From: Candidatus Hikarchaeia archaeon HikBin5
GTDB taxonomy: Archaea > Halobacteriota > Halobacteria > Halobacteriales > Hikarchaeaceae
Reading direction: 5' to 3'
Assembly (NCBI GenBank): GCA_009889625.1
Contig: WTZU01000010.1
Span: 1 to 39,235 of the forward strand
Length of the DNA stretch: 39,235 bases
Shown here: piece after piece, positions 35,486 to 39,235 of the stretch
How positions within the stretch are numbered: the stretch's first letter is position 1
How the letters are laid out: every line of letters begins with the position of its first letter
Notes under the pieces: generated by a model
Told to the model about the DNA's origin: nothing
What the model saw: only the letters and a program-made list of their open reading frames with translations
Databases searched by the model: none
Position numbers and translations under genes: made by a program

Positions 35486-35974
35486 GTGTGGAGTTTAAAT
35501 GTCACAATACCTCAAAAAGTAAGTAGATTGATTGAGGAGATGGCACCAGCATTGTGGAATTGGGAAGAAATTTGTGAAGATCCAACATTGGTAATTAAAC
35601 GTTTTGAAACAAAAACTGCAAAAGAGGAAACTGAGATTAGACTTTTATTAGAAAAGATAGAACCATTTGATGTCCAAATCGGAAATATAAGAACTTTTGA
35701 TATTGCACAGAGGGGAATTTCACCGGTTTTGTATATAGAAGTAGAAAGTCCAGGAATTGAGGCGCTTCATGAAATGTTAGTGGGCATTTTTGGATGTGTA
35801 AAAGGAATAGAGGGCCAAGACTATACACCACATATAACATTGGCTAGAGGAGAATGTAGAGAATATATCGAATTTGAGGAACGCCCAGATCCAATACAGT
35901 GGGAAGCTGATGAATTGGAATTTTGGCATAGTGGCAAAATGCAAAAGAGGAATAAGATAAAATTGAAAAAATAA
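35486..35974 (+). CDS. 2'-5' RNA ligase/cyclic phosphodiesterase-like (2H) protein with one HxT motif
   Basis: The 162-aa product keeps the C-terminal half-site YTPHITLARG (H116, T118) and the VLYIEVESPGIEALH strand-helix of LigT-like proteins. Where the first HxT would stand, the sequence reads LVIKRFET, so one catalytic histidine is missing. I recall haloarchaeal relatives with the same KRF block. The GTG start yields MWSLNVTIP, which matches the family start. It may bind RNA or nucleotide phosphates without classical 2H chemistry. Confidence 0.75.
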   Translation: MWSLNVTIPQKVSRLIEEMAPALWNWEEICEDPTLVIKRFETKTAKEETEIRLLLEKIEPFDVQIGNIRTFDIAQRGISPVLYIEVESPGIEALHEMLVGIFGCVKGIEGQDYTPHITLARGECREYIEFEERPDPIQWEADELEFWHSGKMQKRNKIKLKK

Positions 35975-36073
35975 ATAAGTTAAGACTTGTTTTTTCTGAA
36001 AGAATAAGAGAGGATACGGAAAATAGATTTTGACATCGTAACAGACAAGAATGAAAGATGCGCCTAACACAGT

Positions 36074-37285
36074 ATGGGGCCGATTGAATGGAAAAATATC
36101 TATCGTCTGGCACATCCCAGACAGATGGGACTTATTGCGATTGCACATGCATTGCATGAGTTTTATTGCGTGGTCTTACCCCCTATTATACCATTTATTG
36201 TTATTGATTTTGAGGTTTCATATTCCCAGGCGGGGTGGTTGGTGACTGTTTTTTATATAGTATATGCGTTGTTCCAACTTCCGTCCGGCATTTTGGCTGA
36301 TAAAATTGGGAAACGGTATGTTCTGGGGTTGGGACTAGTGTTGTTAGCAATTGGTGTAATTCTTGCAAGTATGGCAAATACATATCAAGCATTGTTATTG
36401 TCCCAAGTGGTTGCAGGGATAGGAGGTAGTACATATCACCCCGCTGGTTTGTCTGCAGTGTCAGATTTAGAGAGTGGCAAAACCGCAGGTAAAGCCATGG
36501 GATTCCACGGATTGGGAGGAGCTATTGGGACTGCATTGGCCCCTGCAGTCATAGGAGGAATAATCCTATTTACTGATTCTTGGCGTTTGGCCCTCTCAAT
36601 CACTGCAATTGTAGGAATTGTATATGCTGTTTTGTTCCATAAAGAATTTATTGAACCTGATGGTCCTATAGAGAATATAGGAAAGAAAATTACAATATCG
36701 GATAGAAAAATAAAAACTCAAATTAAAGAGTTCCCATGGGGGCCGTGGGTTGTTGGATTGGTTTCTATCAATTTTTTATTAGGAGTGGAAATTGGAGCAG
36801 CTAGGACTTTCACTACTTCTTATGTATTTTTGAGAAGTTCAGAGATGGTTGGTTTTGCGAATACTGTATTTTTTGTTATGCTTGTTGGTGCAGGAGTATC
36901 GACAATTGGAATAGGACCGCTTGCAGATATATTCGACAAAAAAAATCTTGGTGCTTTAACGTTTGTAATGACAGGGTTTCTATTGGTTTTAACATGGATT
37001 GTTCCGCCAAATAAAATGCTCCTCATAGGGTTATTTTTCCTTATAGGCGCCATGATGTGGACAACTGTTCCAGTTATGAATGCATTGACAGCAACATATG
37101 CCAAAACTGAATTTTCAGGGATGTTGTTTGCTTTGACTTTGACAGGTTCGGCACTAGGTAATTCTATGGGGCCATTTATGTTTGGGATAATCCTAGAACA
37201 TGTAGACATTATGGTTGCATATCCGATTATAGCTTCATCTAGTCTCGTCGGAGCGATTGCATTTCTCATAATGAAGAGATATTAA
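36074..37285 (+). CDS. MFS transporter, fosmidomycin-resistance-like subgroup
   Basis: The 403-aa protein has twelve predicted helices. The N-terminal half has AIAHALHEFYCVVLPPIIP, SQAGWLVTVFYIVYALFQ, then LADKIGKRYVLGLG (the MFS helix 2-3 motif) and GIGGSTYHPAGLSAV. The YHPAG plus FHGLGGAIGTALAP pattern is that of FsR-type transporters. The substrate is unknown; export of small phosphonates or metabolites is only a family possibility. The 99-nt upstream gap holds no gene. Confidence 0.87.
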   Translation: MGPIEWKNIYRLAHPRQMGLIAIAHALHEFYCVVLPPIIPFIVIDFEVSYSQAGWLVTVFYIVYALFQLPSGILADKIGKRYVLGLGLVLLAIGVILASMANTYQALLLSQVVAGIGGSTYHPAGLSAVSDLESGKTAGKAMGFHGLGGAIGTALAPAVIGGIILFTDSWRLALSITAIVGIVYAVLFHKEFIEPDGPIENIGKKITISDRKIKTQIKEFPWGPWVVGLVSINFLLGVEIGAARTFTTSYVFLRSSEMVGFANTVFFVMLVGAGVSTIGIGPLADIFDKKNLGALTFVMTGFLLVLTWIVPPNKMLLIGLFFLIGAMMWTTVPVMNALTATYAKTEFSGMLFALTLTGSALGNSMGPFMFGIILEHVDIMVAYPIIASSSLVGAIAFLIMKRY

Positions 37286-37303
37286 GAATGAGTTTATAGA
37301 AAA

Positions 37304-37426
37304 ATGGAGATAATTGTTTTCTTATTGATTGGTGTCTTGGTGTTAATCTTTTTTGCATTTTACTTAATTCTTAGAAGATCAATAGTGGGATTTAAAGAAG
37401 GATTTGATTCTAGTCGGAGGGAGTAA
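37304..37426 (+). CDS. 40-aa single-pass membrane miniprotein
   Basis: ATG opens a 40-codon frame that reads MEIIVFLLIGVLVLIFFAFY, then LILRRSIVGF and a charged tail KEGFDSSRRE. The design (one helix, an Arg-Arg stop-transfer, a short cytoplasmic tail) is protein-like and I recall similar haloarchaeal DUF miniproteins. It begins 18 nt after the MFS stop, suggesting co-expression, and ends 47 nt before the M29 gene. Confidence 0.6.
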   Translation: MEIIVFLLIGVLVLIFFAFYLILRRSIVGFKEGFDSSRRE

Positions 37427-37446
37427 ACAATTCACATCGAAATTCG

Positions 37447-37454
37447 TATAATAT
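37447..37454 (+). promoter_or_regulatory. TATA-like box for the aminopeptidase gene
   Basis: TATAATAT is centred about 24 nt upstream of the ATG at 37474. It favours that start over the in-frame ATG at 37453, which would overlap the box. Confidence 0.4.
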
Positions 37455-37473
37455 GGCCTGTAAAAGAAGGGAC

Positions 37474-38571
37474 ATGGATCCACGAATTAGAGAACATGCG
37501 AATATTATTTCCATGCATTCAACTTCCATGAAAAAAGGAGATAATGTCGTCATAGATGCAGATCCTATTGCGGACGATTTGGTAACTTCTTTGTGTGAAA
37601 TTTGTGCAGAAATTGGAGCAAACCCATTGGTCACTAGAGGGAGGACGGGTGGACGGTTTTTGAGATCATATTTGAACAATTCAAATGGTGAGTTTCAGAT
37701 TGCATCTCACGAATTAGCGTTGTTTGAGCAGATGGACGTGTATATTGTGATAAGAGGTGGTGGGAATGATTCAGAAATGGCGGACGTAGATCAAAATAAA
37801 ATAAATGAATATGGATTGGTGCGGAAACCAATAAGAGATATTAGGTTATCAAAACGGTGGTGTTTGACTCAATTTCCAGCCCCTCAAAGTGCTCAAAGGG
37901 CAAATATGAGTACTGAGGAATATGAGAATTTTGTATGGGATGCAATAATAAAAGATTGGGGTGTTCAAAAAAATCATCAACAAAAACTTGTGCAATTGCT
38001 CGAAGGGGGAGATCGTATTCGTCTGGTGAGTGGGGACGCAACAGATATTACTATGAATATTGGAGGGATGGTCCCAATTAATGATTATGGGAATCACAAT
38101 TTGCCAGGGGGAGAAGTGTTTACTGCTCCAATTATAGAATCGGTTGAGGGAGAAGTAACATTCGATATTCCATTGAACTACAAGGGCCACACAATTGAGC
38201 AGGCATATCTTAAATTTGAAGAAGGTGTGGTGACAGATCATAATGCGGATCGGAATGGCGAAATATTAGGAGAAATACTATCTGCAGATCGGGGGGCGAA
38301 ATCAGTTGGTGAATTAGGAATAGGCATGAATAGAGGCATAGATCGGTTTACAAACAACATACTCTTTGATGAAAAAATGGGAGATACGATTCATATCGCG
38401 GTGGGAATGGCTTATGGAGATACAGTAGGGAGAGGAATGAAAAAGAATGAAAGTTCCGTGCACGTAGATATGATCACAGATATGTCAAAAGATTCGTTTA
38501 TTGAACTCGATGGGGAATTAATACAAATAGATGGGTGTTTTGTATTTGAAGAGGGATTTAAGCAAAAATAG
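37474..38571 (+). CDS. M29 family aminopeptidase
   Basis: The 365-aa protein resembles thermophilic aminopeptidases T/AmpS. Metal-site regions are visible: GGEVFTAPIIESVEGEVTFD (Glu), SVGELGIGMNRGIDRF (Glu), DEKMGDTIHIAVGMAYGDT (His) and SSVHVDMITD (His, Asp). The N-terminus is MDPRIREHANII; an upstream ATG seven codons earlier is rejected because of the TATA position and family start. It removes N-terminal residues from peptides in the cytoplasm. It ends 16 nt from the convergent VOC gene. Confidence 0.9.
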   Translation: MDPRIREHANIISMHSTSMKKGDNVVIDADPIADDLVTSLCEICAEIGANPLVTRGRTGGRFLRSYLNNSNGEFQIASHELALFEQMDVYIVIRGGGNDSEMADVDQNKINEYGLVRKPIRDIRLSKRWCLTQFPAPQSAQRANMSTEEYENFVWDAIIKDWGVQKNHQQKLVQLLEGGDRIRLVSGDATDITMNIGGMVPINDYGNHNLPGGEVFTAPIIESVEGEVTFDIPLNYKGHTIEQAYLKFEEGVVTDHNADRNGEILGEILSADRGAKSVGELGIGMNRGIDRFTNNILFDEKMGDTIHIAVGMAYGDTVGRGMKKNESSVHVDMITDMSKDSFIELDGELIQIDGCFVFEEGFKQK

Positions 38572-38587
38572 AATGGGGAAATGGGAA

Positions 38588-38983
38588 TTAATTTGATTTT
38601 TGTTTAATTTCGATGATATAACCAAAGGGATCTTGTAGATATATTGCCGGTGCCCTTCCAGTTGCTCCCAATGGATTCCCTTCCCTTAGGAGAGATATGT
38701 TTGCATTGGAAAGTTTTGTTTTGACATCAGATATGGGCATATCTACTATCAATGCGAAATGGTCATAGTTACTTTTGTCAGGGGGCGAAAAATCATCAAT
38801 TGGGCGTACATGTAGTACGGTGGTTTCTCCAAGACGGAATGTGAAAAGTGTCCGCGAACCATTTTTATATTCCTCTATTTGTTCTGCTTCAAATCCTAAA
38901 ATATTTGAATAGAATTCTAATGCATCATCAACCCCCGTTTTTGGGATTTGAATATTGACGTGGTCTATTGCAACGACGTTCAT
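38588..38983 (-). CDS. VOC/glyoxalase superfamily protein
   Basis: The 131-aa protein has two beta-alpha-beta-beta-beta modules. Ligand-like residues are H8 (IDHVNIQIP), H75 (YDHFALIVD) and E125 (GYIIEIK); RAPAIYLQDPFGYIIEI is the usual C-terminal signature. Members include glyoxalase, dioxygenases and drug-binding proteins; no substrate can be assigned. The gene is divergent from the Tat lipoprotein gene across a 151-nt region with inverted repeats. Confidence 0.85.
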   Translation of the reverse strand: MNVVAIDHVNIQIPKTGVDDALEFYSNILGFEAEQIEEYKNGSRTLFTFRLGETTVLHVRPIDDFSPPDKSNYDHFALIVDMPISDVKTKLSNANISLLREGNPLGATGRAPAIYLQDPFGYIIEIKQKSN

Positions 38984-39020
38984 AATTAGTACTATAAAGA
39001 GACAAGGGATAAATGATAAG

Positions 39021-39055
39021 ATATTCGTTTTGGTTATAGTAAAGGGAACGAATAT
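39021..39055. repeat. Perfect 9-bp inverted repeat, 17-bp spacer
   Basis: ATATTCGTT (39021-39029) is the exact reverse complement of AACGAATAT (39047-39055). It lies 38-72 nt upstream of the VOC ATG and 80-114 nt upstream of the lipoprotein ATG. The half-site centres are 26 bp apart. It is a candidate operator for either gene. Confidence 0.5.
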
Positions 39056-39065
39056 TAACCAGGGG

Positions 39066-39090
39066 CATGACTCTGTTAATTAGTGTCATG
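39066..39090. repeat. 6-bp inverted repeat next to the lipoprotein promoter
   Basis: CATGAC (39066-39071) pairs with GTCATG (39085-39090) across 13 bp. It ends 12 nt before the TATA-like box of the lipoprotein gene, where archaeal regulators often bind. Confidence 0.4.
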
Positions 39091-39102
39091 ATAGTAGGAA
39101 CC

Positions 39103-39109
39103 TTTATTA
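39103..39109 (+). promoter_or_regulatory. TATA-like box for the lipoprotein gene
   Basis: TTTATTA is centred about 29 nt upstream of the ATG at 39135 with no SD between, so a leaderless start is likely. Confidence 0.45.
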
Positions 39110-39134
39110 GTTAAGTGACCTACTTGTCAGACGT

Positions 39135-39235
39135 ATGTCAGGTGACAACAATATACAAAGAGGAAGCTCCCGAAGGAAATTCCTCGCAATAACATCCACT
39201 GCTGCTGCAGCAGGCATAGCCGGCTGTACAGGTAG
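39135..39235 (+). CDS. Tat-exported lipoprotein, 3' part missing
   Basis: Only the first 33 codons are in the window. They form a Tat lipoprotein signal: SSRRKFLAI (R13, R14), a hydrophobic Ala-rich stretch, and the lipobox IAGC with lipidated Cys31. Many haloarchaeal substrate-binding and redox proteins have this type of leader, and the rest of the protein is unknown. Two inverted repeats and a TATA-like box lie upstream. Confidence 0.8.
   Translation, partial: MSGDNNIQRGSSRRKFLAITSTAAAAGIAGCTG

Noticed and set aside
38991-38999. CTTTATAGT as TATA box for the VOC gene
   Set aside because: Centred only about 12 nt from the ATG, too close for a leaderless start at the conserved N-terminus.

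Overview
The window is AT-rich (about 40% G+C by eye), densely coding archaeal DNA with 39 protein genes, two of them cut by the window edges. I see no rRNA, tRNA, CRISPR array or insertion sequence, and no gene-free stretch over 300 bases. The gene content is that of haloarchaea and their close relatives: Hel308 next to Cgi121, Hef, a haloarchaeal-type malate dehydrogenase, a three-cysteine ferredoxin, a UPF0148 zinc protein, UvrB/UvrC, and the LysW-carrier arginine operon. The proteins, however, are rich in Lys/Asn/Ile/Ser and lack the strongly acidic bias of salt-in haloarchaea. Genes are packed tightly, with convergent gaps of 4-18 nt. My inference is a streamlined marine relative of the haloarchaea, such as Marine Group IV / Hikarchaeia. 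Only a phylogeny could settle that.

Layout. (1) 2-4211, plus strand: a bacterial-looking catabolic cassette of a truncated amidohydrolase, a Rieske protein, a luciferase-like flavin/F420 oxidoreductase and a CocE/NonD serine hydrolase. (2) 4320-17762: information processing and repair: a small membrane protein, Cgi121 (KEOPS), Hel308, ferredoxin, malate dehydrogenase, UPF0148, a membrane protein, Hef, glycyl-tRNA synthetase, a small conserved protein, UvrB and UvrC. (3) 17883-23955: amino-acid synthesis: ThrC, SerA, SerB, MetX and a class V aminotransferase that could supply the phosphoserine transamination step. (4) 23994-33616, all minus strand: a complete arginine pathway from glutamate on the ArgW (LysW) carrier, transcribed argG-argH-argW-argX-argC-argB-argD-argE-argF, followed by an unrecognised membrane-anchored protein. 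(5) 33758-39235: two unrecognised membrane proteins, a one-motif 2H phosphoesterase-like protein, an MFS transporter, a 40-aa membrane miniprotein, an M29 aminopeptidase, a VOC protein, and the start of a Tat-exported lipoprotein.

How it works together. SerA, the class V aminotransferase and SerB can make serine from 3-phosphoglycerate. ThrC and MetX draw on the phosphohomoserine/homoserine branch. The arg block takes glutamate to arginine without free acetylated intermediates. Hel308, Hef, UvrB and UvrC form a loose repair and fork-restart neighbourhood.

Regulation visible in the sequence. Many first genes have an AT-rich TATA-like box centred 24-30 nt upstream of the start codon and no Shine-Dalgarno sequence, which suggests leaderless transcripts. 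Exceptions and possible operators are a 13-bp direct repeat upstream of metX, a 12-bp palindrome between hel308 and the ferredoxin gene, two inverted repeats before the lipoprotein gene, and a probable internal promoter for argW.
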